Below are positions 50,259 to 58,654 of a stretch of 64,000 bases of DNA, in pieces. The stretch covers positions 124,001-188,000 of the forward strand of contig CBDCLG010000008.1 in NCBI GenBank assembly GCA_965218625.1. The letters are read 5' to 3'. The notes under the pieces were generated by a model that ran no database searches, was not told where the DNA came from, and saw only the letters and a list, made by a program, of their open reading frames with translations. A program made the position numbers and the translations under genes. The stretch comes from Bin5 sp965218625. Lineage in GTDB: Bacteria > Chloroflexota > Anaerolineae > Caldilineales > Caldilineaceae. Position 1 is the stretch's first letter; every line of letters starts with the position of its first letter.

Positions 50259-51126
50259 CAGAGGAGCGGATTCCCGAAGCTGAGGTCGGCTTGGTCGTGC
50301 CGCGCGGGCTGCCTAGCAGCACCACCCGCCCGCCGTCGCCCGCCAGCTCCAGCGCCTGCGGATCAATCAGACGAAGGACATGAAGGCCACCTGCCACTCT
50401 GCTGGTTCCGGCCAGATAGATGTAACCACGATGGGCTGCTACGTCATAAACCTGAACGAAGCCCTTCACATATCCTGTGCGTGCTGGTTTGGACCGGTCG
50501 GAGGCATCGAATATCTGCAAGCTAAAGTACCCAGCGACGTAAACAGTGTCGTTTCCTGCGGTAATTCTCTTTGGGATACCCTGCACATCATGTGCACCAA
50601 CGAGCGTCGGTTGGCCAGGATCGGACACGTCCACAATCTTCAATCCTTCATAAAACTCAACGACATAAGCATATTGTCCGGCCACCTTCACATCTTCAGG
50701 ATCGTCGCTCATAGCGATGAACCCAATCGCTGTCGGTTGAGCAGCGTCCTTGACATCGACTATCCAGAGCCCTCCATCTATCGTGAATGGCTCCAGGCCT
50801 AGGTGTCCCGCCGTACAACGAGCGCTGCCTACCAACACGTACAGCAGGCCGTTTTCAAAGTCCGCGCCATACGGATGTCCCCTTCTGCAATAGTAGGAAA
50901 CCTTTTCTTTACTCATGGGGAAGGCGTTCGGATAGGCTTCTTTCTCAGCTGCAATCTGGGAAGGTGTGAGGTTCCACCACTCTCCCCACACGCTCCATGG
51001 CGGACCCACCAGGTAGCTTTCCAACCTGAATTGCGGTACGGTATCTACCCTGTATTGAAGAGGCGAATACACGCCCAATAAAGAGACCTGTTCAGGATCC
51101 GTCGCATCCCAGTCGAAAGGACCCAA
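50179..51126 (-). pseudogene. LVIVD-repeat protein fragment joined to a scrap of the dehydrogenase gene
   Basis: The native part (51126 to 50362) shows LVIVD beta-propeller blades: GGLWIVDVKDAAQPTAIG, EGLKIVDVSDPGQPTLVG and FSLQIFDASDRSKPARTG. It starts at a TTG without a signal peptide or ribosome binding site, so the N-terminus is missing. After RLIDPQALE the frame runs into 66 bp (50361-50296) that are the same as 52571-52506 of the MDR dehydrogenase gene apart from two mismatches, then on into the antisense of the SH3b gene. This is a chimera, not a working gene. Confidence 0.82.
50296..50361 (-). repeat. Captured 66-bp piece of the MDR dehydrogenase gene, copy B
   Basis: 64 of 66 bases equal those at 52506-52571 (LALAGDGGRVVLLGSPRGT region). 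Both lie on the minus strand. Confidence 0.85.
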
Positions 51127-51132
51127 AACACA

Positions 51133-51756
51133 ATGCCTACTTCGTTCACCCCAAGTGACGTTGCTTCAATCCTCGCTTATCTCATACCCGGTTTTATCGC
51201 CTTATATGTCCGCTCGCAATTCGTGACAACCCCTCATCACCAAGACGACGAGCGATTACTTTCATATTTGACCATCTCAGTCATTTACGACGCCCTTGTT
51301 ATCCGGTATTTCCCTGGAGCAATAGCAGGCTCATGGTTTGGGCTTGGGTTTTTTCTTGTGTTCATTGTTGGCCCTATCATCATCGGGATACTTCTGGGGG
51401 TCAACACACAAAGAGACTATGTGCGTGGCTTATTTAGCAAATTGAAACTCTTTCCGATCCATCCAATACCAACCGCATGGGATTGGAAATTCATCAGCAC
51501 TACAGAAGAACAATGGGTCCTCGTAACCCTGAAAAACGGCAACATGGTTGGAGGTATAATGAGTAGCGAGTCCTTTGCTTCATCTAACCCAATTGACCGA
51601 GACTTGTATATTCAATGGATGTATGATATAAGTAGTGAAGGTGATTGGAAGCCGCTGAAGGAAAGAGGGGTCCTGATCACCACCAATGAAATCAGCACAA
51701 TCGAATTCTGGCCTTATGTCCCCCTGCAGGAGAATGAGCATGAGCAGGAGAAATAG
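51133..51756 (+). CDS. DUF6338 membrane protein
   Basis: 207 residues. Two or three hydrophobic helices near the N-terminus (ILAYLIPGFIALYV, about 12-25; SYLTISVIYDALVI; GLGFFLVFIVGPIIIGILLG) precede a soluble domain with PTAWDWKFISTTEEQWVLVT, LKNGNMVGGIMSSESFASSN and RDLYIQWMYDI, the pattern of DUF6338. The family's function is unknown, and members recur in variable regions. Lower GC than its neighbours and the adjacent chimeric fragment suggest acquisition. A 62-codon ORF overlaps its 3' end. Confidence 0.8.
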   Translation: MPTSFTPSDVASILAYLIPGFIALYVRSQFVTTPHHQDDERLLSYLTISVIYDALVIRYFPGAIAGSWFGLGFFLVFIVGPIIIGILLGVNTQRDYVRGLFSKLKLFPIHPIPTAWDWKFISTTEEQWVLVTLKNGNMVGGIMSSESFASSNPIDRDLYIQWMYDISSEGDWKPLKERGVLITTNEISTIEFWPYVPLQENEHEQEK

Positions 51757-51928
51757 ACCAACTCAACGCCCACAATCACCGCCAACACCTCGCCGTGTTA
51801 CCACTGAAAAACGACCCGCGTCAGGCCCATCACAACAACATGGCTATCAGATAACTGCCGGTCCAAATACCCCGAAAGAACCTCCCGCAAATCCCCCGAA
51901 CGAAGGGTCTGGGGTTAAGAAAGGTTAG
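51740..51928 (+). CDS. Small Pro-rich protein coupled to the DUF6338 gene
   Basis: 62 residues from the ATG at 51740, chosen because AGGAG lies seven bases before. The protein (MSRRNRPTQRPQSPPTPRRV as first 20) is basic, disordered and Pro-rich, ending GSGVKKG. It begins inside the DUF6338 gene, 17 bp before its stop. Overlap plus a good ribosome binding site suggest it is real, perhaps a partner of the membrane protein; no family known. Confidence 0.5.
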   Translation: MSRRNRPTQRPQSPPTPRRVTTEKRPASGPSQQHGYQITAGPNTPKEPPANPPNEGSGVKKG

Positions 51929-52226
51929 TAGAGCGGAACTACCATTACTCATCTCCGCCATCCGAACTGGCCCCTCCCCGACAAAGAGCAAGAACACCCC
52001 CCAAATTGTAAGAGCCTCCCAATCTGTGTTAGGCTTTTGTCTTCGCTACTCTATTTGATACCGCGTTTATTCTTCTGACCACCCCCTTTCGTTAGTGTGC
52101 TACTACAAGATCATGGCCTCGCAGCGAAAATCTGTGAAGGTAAGCGTATAATTTCCGAAAAATAAGGTGCATTTATGCGAATTCGGCCGGCTCTGAACAG
52201 AGCAGCCGCCGCCCGCGCAAAGACAG
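51929..52226. other. AT-richer gap of 298 bp, nothing recognised
   Basis: No gene or strong repeat is seen between the DUF6338 block and the carbohydrate locus. The AT-richer base use matches the DUF6338 block and suggests that the foreign segment ends here. Confidence 0.4.
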
Positions 52227-53243
52227 TTACGCGTTCGTCCCCGCCCATTCGATCAGCACACCCAAATAATCCCGCGGGCGTTCAATCAGCTTCTCGTATA
52301 TCTCGCCAACCGCCTCCGGCTGCACGCGGTGGCTGATCAACCCCTCGTCCGACAGCGAACCGTCCGCAAACAGACGCATGACCAGCTCAAGATTGCGCTC
52401 ACGCGTCCACGGATCGCGCACCGTGTGCGCATGTCCGGAAACGCGGGCGTGCGCACCGATCAGCGAGACACCTTTTTGGTGGACGGCGTAGAGATCGATT
52501 TCGACCGTGCCGCGCGGGCTGCCCAGCAGCACCACCCGCCCGCCGTCGCCCGCCAGCGCCAGCGCCTGCGGTATCACGTCGGGATTGCCGGTCGCCTCGA
52601 TCACCACCTCGGCCATGCGCCCATCGGTGAGATCGCCCACCACCTGCCCGACGTCGATCTCGGCCGGATTGAACGCCCGTACATCCGCTGCCGCCGCGAC
52701 ATCCACCCGCCTGGGAAAGAAATCGACCCCGATCACCGGCCGCGCGCCCGCAACGCGCGTCAGCCGCGCCGCAAACTGGCCGACCAGCCCCAGCCCCAGG
52801 ACGACCACCGTTTCGCCCAGCGCGACCCGGCCCTGGCGCACACCCACCGCGCTGATGCCGCCCATCACCGCCAGGGCCCCCTGTTCGAACGAGACCAACG
52901 GCGGCAAGCGCCAGATCTTGGTTGTGCGTACATCGCACACCGCCCAATCGCCGTGCGCTGCGTAGGCCACCACCCAGTCGCCCGGCGCCCACCCCGTCAC
53001 CGCGCCGCCAACCGCCTGCACAACACCGGCCAGGGCGTAGCCCAGCTCCTGGGGCAGAAGCGGCGAGTCGGACTGCGAAAAACCGATGTGCGTACCTCTG
53101 TACAGCGCCAGCTCCGTGCCCGCGCTGATCAGCGAGCAGACCGACCTGACGACCAGCTCATGCGGAGCCGGCTCCGCCGCGATCTCGAAACTCTCCCACT
53201 CTATCCGGCCAACGTCCTTACAGACCAGGCGTCTGGCTTGCAT
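52227..53243 (-). CDS. Zinc-binding MDR dehydrogenase
   Basis: 338 residues. SLISAGTELALYRG and LLPQELGYALAGVV are the MDR N-terminal core (with no GHE zinc ligand motif), and VVVLGLGLVGQFAARLTRVA is the Rossmann fingerprint with VIGVDFFPRRVDVAAA following. It resembles the sugar-related dehydrogenases found in oligosaccharide-use clusters. It overlaps the GH127 gene by 26 bp and is the last gene of a three-gene minus-strand operon. A 66-bp piece of this gene was copied into the LVIVD fragment. Confidence 0.85.
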   Translation of the reverse strand: MQARRLVCKDVGRIEWESFEIAAEPAPHELVVRSVCSLISAGTELALYRGTHIGFSQSDSPLLPQELGYALAGVVQAVGGAVTGWAPGDWVVAYAAHGDWAVCDVRTTKIWRLPPLVSFEQGALAVMGGISAVGVRQGRVALGETVVVLGLGLVGQFAARLTRVAGARPVIGVDFFPRRVDVAAAADVRAFNPAEIDVGQVVGDLTDGRMAEVVIEATGNPDVIPQALALAGDGGRVVLLGSPRGTVEIDLYAVHQKGVSLIGAHARVSGHAHTVRDPWTRERNLELVMRLFADGSLSDEGLISHRVQPEAVGEIYEKLIERPRDYLGVLIEWAGTNA

Positions 53244-55197
53244 CTTCCCTTTCCTCTCCCTGCGCCCTGCCGTCTATCCACGTCCGCAGCGACGACCTGC
53301 TCTCCCGGTTTCCCCAGGCATAGTAGGGAATGAAAGTCAGCTTGCCGGCCGCCTGATCGCACGACCCGCCCGGCCCTTGCAGCGCGGCAACCCCGCCCAG
53401 AAGATCCTGCCGGTAATCCACCGCAAACCCGTCCAGCAGCGCAGCCTGCCGGTAATGCCCGGTCAGCTCGCCGCCGCCCACGCCATCCCCCGCCGGCAGC
53501 CCAACCCACGCGCCCCACATACTGAGACCGGGATTGTCAGTGCTCTCGACACAGTAGACAAGCGGGCCGCGACACAGCGCAACCTTGCCCTCGTAGTACC
53601 GGGCGCGCGCATCGGCCGTGACCGCGACGACCGGCATCGGCAGCCGCAGACTGACAACATCGCCTTTGCGCCACACCCTGTCGATGCGGCAATAGGAGCC
53701 CGGCGCAACATCGCCCCCGTACGGCCGGCCATTCACCTGCACAGATGCGGCGCGGCACCATGCCGGAATGCGCAGAAACAGATCAAACGCCGCCGGCCGC
53801 GCAGGGTCAAGCCTGATCGTAACCTCGCCCTCCCACGGATACTCTGTCTCCTGCATCAGGCGCAGCTTCGTCCCGTCCTGCAGCCGCCACTCCATCCTGC
53901 AGCCGTCGTACAGGTGGACCCATACGCCCTCCTGCGACGTGCTGAAGATATAACCCGGCAGCGACGCGAGCATGCGCAGCGCATTGGGCGGGCAGCAACC
54001 GGTCGACGTCGAGGCCCAGGGTGTACGCTGCCAGTGGTTGCCGTCGGACGAGAGCGGACAGAGATAATGGAACCTGGCGCCGTCGAGCGACACGTGCGCC
54101 AGAAAACCGTTGTAGAGCGTCCTCTCCATCAGGTCGGCGTAGCGGGCCGCGCCTGCCAGCGCCAGCATCCGCCAGTTCCAGGTCGCGTTTCCAATCGCTT
54201 CGCACGTCTCCATGCCGGTGCCCAGCAGAAACCGGAAAACGCCCGCATGCAGCTCGAACGCCTCCTTGCAAGTCATCTCGATGTTCTCCGCATCCACAGC
54301 CAGCTGGCCGGTCAGATGCAGCTTGCCCGCGACCATGTCGCCCCAGATAGCGGTCAGCTTGTCCAGGAACGCCCGCTCGCCGGTCTCGGCATAGTAGTCG
54401 GCGCCGGCGCACAAAAGGTAGGTCTGCCGCACCACGTGCCTGCTGGCAGAGCCGCGGAATGGGGAGCCCACAACCGGAGGCTGCCGCAGCAGCGGCGTGA
54501 GAAAATGACGCGCGCCGGCGAGATACCGCTCCTGGCCGGTGCTGCGGTAGAGCTCGACCAATGCCATTTCGATCACGCTGTGCCCGGCAAAATCCTCACC
54601 CCCGAACCGCTCGCAAACTGCGTCGGCGACACGCTGCGCGCACTCCAGGAACTCGGTCGAGCCGGTCGCCCGGTGGTGCGCGATCGCCGCCTGGATCAGA
54701 TGGCCCGGCGAGCCCAGTCCGTACGACTTTTCGAAGCTGTCGCCATAGTAGATCGCCCAAAAAGCATCATCCTCGTGCGCGCGCACAACGCCGCGCACAA
54801 ACAGGTCGAGCCGCGCGCGCGTCTCCGCATCATGCCCGGAATGTATGAAATAGGCGCACGCCTCCAGCCACTTATGGAAACTCGCCCGCCACGAATGCCC
54901 GTTGCGCGTGCGGTTCATCCCCGTCGGATTGGCCTTGAGCGTCTCCAGGCCGGCGCCGATGCCCGCCCTGTCGCCCGCCGCGTACGCCCGGAACGGCGCG
55001 GTCTGGTCGTCCACGTCCAGCCAGTCCAGGTACGCCGGGATGCCGTTGCGCCGGCCGGCACCGATGCGCGCCTTCCAGAAGCCGTCGCCCATCCTGACCG
55101 CCTGCACCGGAACAGGTCTGAGCGCGGCATATGGACTGGAGACGGTGGACACCACGCCCGCCTTCTGCCACTGTGGGATCTTCCCGTTGTTCGACAT
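53218..55197 (-). CDS. GH127-type beta-L-arabinofuranosidase
   Basis: 659 residues from the ATG at 55197 with GAGAGGGGC upstream; an in-frame start at 55251 lacks a site. VQAVRMGDGFWKARI at the N-terminus, a GMETCEAIGNATWNWRML helix carrying the acid/base-region Glu, and STSTGCCPPNALRMLASLPG with the Cys pair that binds Zn and acts as nucleophile in GH127. The C-terminal half is the beta-sandwich (VWVHLYDGCRMEW, LFLRIPAWCRAASVQVNGRP). Substrate by family: beta-L-arabinofuranose on oligosaccharides or glycoprotein. No signal peptide, so it acts inside the cell on imported sugars. Confidence 0.88.
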   Translation of the reverse strand: MSNNGKIPQWQKAGVVSTVSSPYAALRPVPVQAVRMGDGFWKARIGAGRRNGIPAYLDWLDVDDQTAPFRAYAAGDRAGIGAGLETLKANPTGMNRTRNGHSWRASFHKWLEACAYFIHSGHDAETRARLDLFVRGVVRAHEDDAFWAIYYGDSFEKSYGLGSPGHLIQAAIAHHRATGSTEFLECAQRVADAVCERFGGEDFAGHSVIEMALVELYRSTGQERYLAGARHFLTPLLRQPPVVGSPFRGSASRHVVRQTYLLCAGADYYAETGERAFLDKLTAIWGDMVAGKLHLTGQLAVDAENIEMTCKEAFELHAGVFRFLLGTGMETCEAIGNATWNWRMLALAGAARYADLMERTLYNGFLAHVSLDGARFHYLCPLSSDGNHWQRTPWASTSTGCCPPNALRMLASLPGYIFSTSQEGVWVHLYDGCRMEWRLQDGTKLRLMQETEYPWEGEVTIRLDPARPAAFDLFLRIPAWCRAASVQVNGRPYGGDVAPGSYCRIDRVWRKGDVVSLRLPMPVVAVTADARARYYEGKVALCRGPLVYCVESTDNPGLSMWGAWVGLPAGDGVGGGELTGHYRQAALLDGFAVDYRQDLLGGVAALQGPGGSCDQAAGKLTFIPYYAWGNRESRSSLRTWIDGRAQGEEREDASQTPGL

Positions 55198-55257
55198 GCG
55201 CCCCTCTCCACTCCGAGTGCGTCTCGTTTGCCCCCGCGCATTGCGCCGCACAGGCGC

Positions 55258-57309
55258 TCACTCCATCTGGCTCTCCGTCGCGCCTGCGGCGAGGAACCGG
55301 CCCAGCGATTCACCGCGCAGCATCTTCTCCAGGTCCTCAAGGAACTCCAGGTAGGTGCCCTGCCAGCCAAAATGGTCCCAGAACCAGCCGTCATAGGGCG
55401 AGCCCGCCGTGGCCTCACCCTTGGGAACGCCGGCGTAACGGGCGCGCACCGCCTCGATCTGCCCCGTCTCCAGCCGCCCCAGCTTGTAGTCCAGGTAGAG
55501 CCCGAAGCAGTCCACAAAGATGCCCACGTCGTTCACGTTGCCTTCGAGCAGCCCGGCCACGCGGGCAAAGGAGGCCGGCTCTACCTCGCCCTCCAGCTGA
55601 CGCCACGCCGCCAGCGCCTTTTCCATGTGGCCGATCGCCGGCCGCTTCTCCGCCATCAGCTCGTCGGCATAGGCAGGCGTCAGCGGCACACGGTTGAAAA
55701 TAAGCTGATAGCACGGATCGTTGCGCAGCGCCTCGCGCTCCTCCTCAGGATAGGCGTCGAGCGGCAGCTCCAGGCCGAGAACGTCTTCGCCGGCGCGGTC
55801 CATCCCCGGATGCAGGTAGTCGGTCCAGATGCGCCACGGCCCGTTGAGGCGTGTGTCGAGATAGCTGTAGCGGGCAACGTAGCTGTGACACTGGGTCAGA
55901 CCGCTGCGGCTGAACAGTGCGCCGATCGCGGCCGGAAAGGTCTGCTTCAGGCCGGGCAGGAACGCGACCGCCGCCGCGCCGTACTCCATCGTCAGCCACT
56001 CCGACAAAATCTCGTCCGGGTCGAGGTGGGGGTCCCAGCACAACCTGCCGTAGGCATACCAGTTGGAGAGATTGAGCGGATGGTCCACATAGTCGGGATT
56101 CACGCCCAGGTTGGCGTCAAATCCCTCACAGCCCTTGGCGGCCGCCTTGAGAAACTCCTCCTGCCAGCGGTGCGCCATCGAGCAGGGCAGAAAGTTCAGG
56201 CCGGCGGTATCCCCCACCAGCGCCAGCTCGAATACGTAAGGCGACCGCTCCCCCGGTCGATTGCCGATGTGGCCCCAGATCGGATGCGGCGGGTAGGGCG
56301 GGCGAAAGTCCCAGTAAAGATGGCAGGGCGCAATCCGCACATTCGGCGGTATCTCATCCCCCCAATCTCCGAACATCTCCGTCTCCGACTTGGCGTACGC
56401 GGCCTGGTCCGTGACCGCCGGCCACAGCAGCTCGCCGTCGATCGTCGCCAGGGCATCGCTGACCAAACGCATACCGGCCAGAACGCGCTCACGTACCGGC
56501 AGCGCGCGGCAGCGCTCGCAGTCGTCCTCGTGCGGGCCGGGCGCGTTCTCGCCCGCTCCCCACACGATCGCGTTGCGCACGCTCGGCATGACGTCGGCCA
56601 GGCGCGCGGCAAAGTCGCGCCACTTGGCCCGCAATTCATCCGAGAAGGGGCAGACACTGCCGTAACCGCCGTCCTCGTCCGGCTCGGCATAGTGGAGAGA
56701 CAGCCCGACCGTCACGCCGAAACGGTCCAGAAAGCGGGCAAAACGCTCGACCGGCTCGGCGTGGGAAAGCCAGCGCTCGAACTGCGAGCCGCGCGCCGCG
56801 TACTGGGCGAAGAGACCAAGACTGTTCACCCGCATGGCCAGCAGCCGCCGCGCGAAATCCAGGTACTCGGGCTGCTCCTCGGGATGCAGCATCTTGTCAT
56901 AATCGAGAATGCTCTTGAACGGCAGACACCAGACCTTGTTCGAAGGCGTCTCCCACATCCGCAGCGCACGGACCGCGAAATGGGGGCCGTCGGTCATCGC
57001 TGCGACCGGCCGCCCGGCCCGGGCGCGGTCGATACATTCCTGCACACCGTACAGCACGCCGCGCCCATCGCCGCCGCTGATGCGCAGCGCGTCGCCGTCC
57101 TCCACCTCGATGCGAAACTGCTCCGGCTTCAGATCGCGCCCGCCGCCGTCCAGCCAGGCGACGACCCGCGCCTGCGCCGCACGCGCGCCGACAGTTGGCC
57201 GCGCCCCGCCCAGCTTTTCAACCCAGCGCGCCAGTTCGTCCGCCGCCGTCCGCACGCGTGGACCGGCGTCGCCCGGCACCCTGATCGCTTCGACGGTTGT
57301 CAGTTGCAT
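55258..57309 (-). CDS. GH67/GH20-related glycoside hydrolase, alpha-glucuronidase-like
   Basis: 683 residues from the ATG at 57309, with GGAGGGAA 10 bases upstream. RTAADELARWVEKLGGARPT is the N-terminal alpha/beta domain of GH67/GH20-like enzymes, followed by YGVQECIDRAR. The TIM barrel shows VNSLGLFAQYAARGSQF, AIVWGAGENAPGPHEDDCER and ELLWPAVTD with candidate acid residues. No family is certain: alpha-glucuronidase (GH67/115-like) is the best guess from this layout. No signal peptide. It is the first gene of the operon that continues with GH127 and the dehydrogenase. Confidence 0.7.
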   Translation of the reverse strand: MQLTTVEAIRVPGDAGPRVRTAADELARWVEKLGGARPTVGARAAQARVVAWLDGGGRDLKPEQFRIEVEDGDALRISGGDGRGVLYGVQECIDRARAGRPVAAMTDGPHFAVRALRMWETPSNKVWCLPFKSILDYDKMLHPEEQPEYLDFARRLLAMRVNSLGLFAQYAARGSQFERWLSHAEPVERFARFLDRFGVTVGLSLHYAEPDEDGGYGSVCPFSDELRAKWRDFAARLADVMPSVRNAIVWGAGENAPGPHEDDCERCRALPVRERVLAGMRLVSDALATIDGELLWPAVTDQAAYAKSETEMFGDWGDEIPPNVRIAPCHLYWDFRPPYPPHPIWGHIGNRPGERSPYVFELALVGDTAGLNFLPCSMAHRWQEEFLKAAAKGCEGFDANLGVNPDYVDHPLNLSNWYAYGRLCWDPHLDPDEILSEWLTMEYGAAAVAFLPGLKQTFPAAIGALFSRSGLTQCHSYVARYSYLDTRLNGPWRIWTDYLHPGMDRAGEDVLGLELPLDAYPEEEREALRNDPCYQLIFNRVPLTPAYADELMAEKRPAIGHMEKALAAWRQLEGEVEPASFARVAGLLEGNVNDVGIFVDCFGLYLDYKLGRLETGQIEAVRARYAGVPKGEATAGSPYDGWFWDHFGWQGTYLEFLEDLEKMLRGESLGRFLAAGATESQME

Positions 57310-57700
57310 CTCGGCAGTTCCCTCCGCTGGATATGGCTGCCCGGGCACTTTAGCACAGTTCCCGCCCTGCGCACATGCCTATTTTTTGGGAATTATATAC
57401 CCGATTAGACACCACATCTTCCTGGTGGTAAGGCAGCGACGTCCACAGCGTTTTACTCTCATAGTCGAATAGTCCCGATGAGTGGACGCATTGCGCCCCC
57501 TTGTTGGGCTATGAGGGAAATGGACGCTGTGGTGGCAACCATGATTCCAACCTGATCCAGAGAGGGGTGGGACTGATAGAACTTTGCGGCGCCATGGCCC
57601 AACGGGCAGCCTCCGATCCCAACTGGTAGGAACCAAAAGCCCGCCAACAAGAATGCTGGCGGGCTACTCGACCTGTCTGTGTCGGCGTCTGTCAGGCCGG
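57310..57700. other. Gap of 391 bp with a terminator, possible old IS sequence
   Basis: Contains the terminator of the small AT-hook/coiled-coil pair (57637-57666) and unremarkable sequence otherwise. A 10-12-bp inverted pair (GTGGACGCAT / ATGGACGCTG neighbourhood, 57482-57531) is too weak to call an IS end. Confidence 0.4.
57637..57668 (-). terminator. Rho-independent terminator of the minus-strand small genes
   Basis: On the minus strand AGCCCGCCA and TGGCGGGCT form a perfect 9-bp stem around GCATTCTTGT, followed by TTTTGG. It lies 33 bp after the coiled-coil gene's stop. Confidence 0.75.
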
Positions 57701-57934
57701 TTATTCTTCTCTGGCCAGTATTGCCGTCACAAACATTCTGACCGCAGTGTTTGTCTGGTCGACTGAAATGTTTGTCTGCCTGATCGCCTTATTGGTTTCG
57801 GCTATTTCCTCAGACAAACGATCAAGTTTCCTGTCGAATCGTACTTGGTTTTCTGCTACTATTTCAAGACTGGATTCAATCTTGTTTAGTCTGGCCTCAA
57901 TCAGCGTCTCCCGACTTGACTGTTGACGCGTCAC
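57701..57934 (-). CDS. Small coiled-coil protein
   Basis: 77 residues from the GTG at 57934, chosen because GGAGGAGG lies six bases before. LNKIESSLEIVAENQVRFDR and KLDRLSEEIAETNKAIRQTN give heptads of a coiled coil, ending in a hydrophobic AVRMFVTAILA. The stop of the upstream 53-codon gene lies one base before its start, so both are co-translated. Small genes of this kind often ride on IS1595-type elements (inference); no known function. Confidence 0.6.
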   Translation of the reverse strand: MTRQQSSRETLIEARLNKIESSLEIVAENQVRFDRKLDRLSEEIAETNKAIRQTNISVDQTNTAVRMFVTAILAREE

Positions 57935-57935
57935 T

Positions 57936-58097
57936 TCACGCCTCCTCCAGTCTGCGTTCCTCTGCCTTGCGTTCTGCCGCCCGGACAAGTGCCTGGGCGA
58001 TCTCTTCAGGCGGGGCGTCAATCGGCTCGATCTTGTTCCTCGCGGGCCGGCCCCGCTTACGCTTGGGTTTCTTCATGTTTCGGTCATGTTCTGTCAT
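57936..58097 (-). CDS. Small AT-hook-like basic protein, IS1595 passenger type
   Basis: 53 residues from the ATG at 58097 with AGGAGGAG six bases before. KKPKRKRGRPARNKIEPIDA contains the GRP core of an AT-hook, followed by APPEEIAQALVRAAERKAEE, a charged helix. Small K-R-G-R-P proteins of this build accompany IS1595-type transposases in several phyla, which fits the truncated transposase 62 bp upstream. One base separates its stop from the next gene's start. Confidence 0.65.
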   Translation of the reverse strand: MTEHDRNMKKPKRKRGRPARNKIEPIDAPPEEIAQALVRAAERKAEERRLEEA

Positions 58098-58159
58098 GGG
58101 TCGCTCCTCCTAGGTTATGGTGATGTCGGGGATGGGGTCCCCTAGGAGTCTGCAAGACT

Positions 58160-58468
58160 TTAGGCCACTGTTTCGGAACTGTCAAGTTTGACTTTTCGGG
58201 CGGTGGAAAGCAGGTAGATAGCAATGGTCCACTTGCGCAGGGGGACCTTGCTGTTCTGCATCACCATGTCGGTGCGGACGCTGAACTGCTTTCGGCAGTC
58301 GGAACATCTGTAGGGCAGGGGCGGTTCGTTCTGGACGTGATAGGTGCCTTGTCCTGAACAGAAGGGGCAACGTCTGTTGCCGTCGGGCCAGCGTATATCC
58401 TCTAGCCACTGGCGTGCGGACCGCTCATCGGGGAACAGGTCAAACAGGTCAATGAAGTTCATAGTCAC
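58160..58468 (-). pseudogene. Truncated IS1595-family transposase (zinc-ribbon part)
   Basis: 102 residues. LFPDERSARQWLEDIRWPDG, a zinc ribbon with CPFCSGQGTYH and RCSDCRKQFSVRTD (four Cys), then MVMQNSKVPLRKWTIAIYLL of the IS1595/ISXO2 transposase N-terminal domain. It ends after LLSTARKVKLDSSETVA, where the DDE catalytic domain should begin, so about 200 residues are gone. Element ends were not identified. Confidence 0.82.
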
Positions 58469-58538
58469 GTCTCCAGCATATGACTATGATTAAACCACTA
58501 TCGTCTAATCAAATTTTTAATTCCCTATTTCCATTTAC

Positions 58539-58567
58539 TTGACTTGAAATAGCCCTTCATTTATGCT
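58539..58567 (+). promoter_or_regulatory. Promoter of the ABC transporter operon
   Basis: TTGACT (58539-58544), 17 bp, TATGCT (58562-58567): 5/6 and 4/6 matches at ideal spacing. Start codon 88 bp downstream. Confidence 0.6.
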
Positions 58568-58654
58568 GCGCTCCAGGATCGAGCCACTCTCCAATCCTGT
58601 CCTGTTCGCCCGCGAGATTCTCGCCCGCTTTCCCGCCGATCGCAAGGTAGCCCC

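Noticed and set aside
53086..57408. A 1440-codon open frame on the plus strand
   Set aside because: It is antisense to the dehydrogenase, GH127 and GH67-like genes, all with clear families and ribosome binding sites. Its translation is Arg/Ala/Pro-rich with no domain; it is a consequence of high GC.
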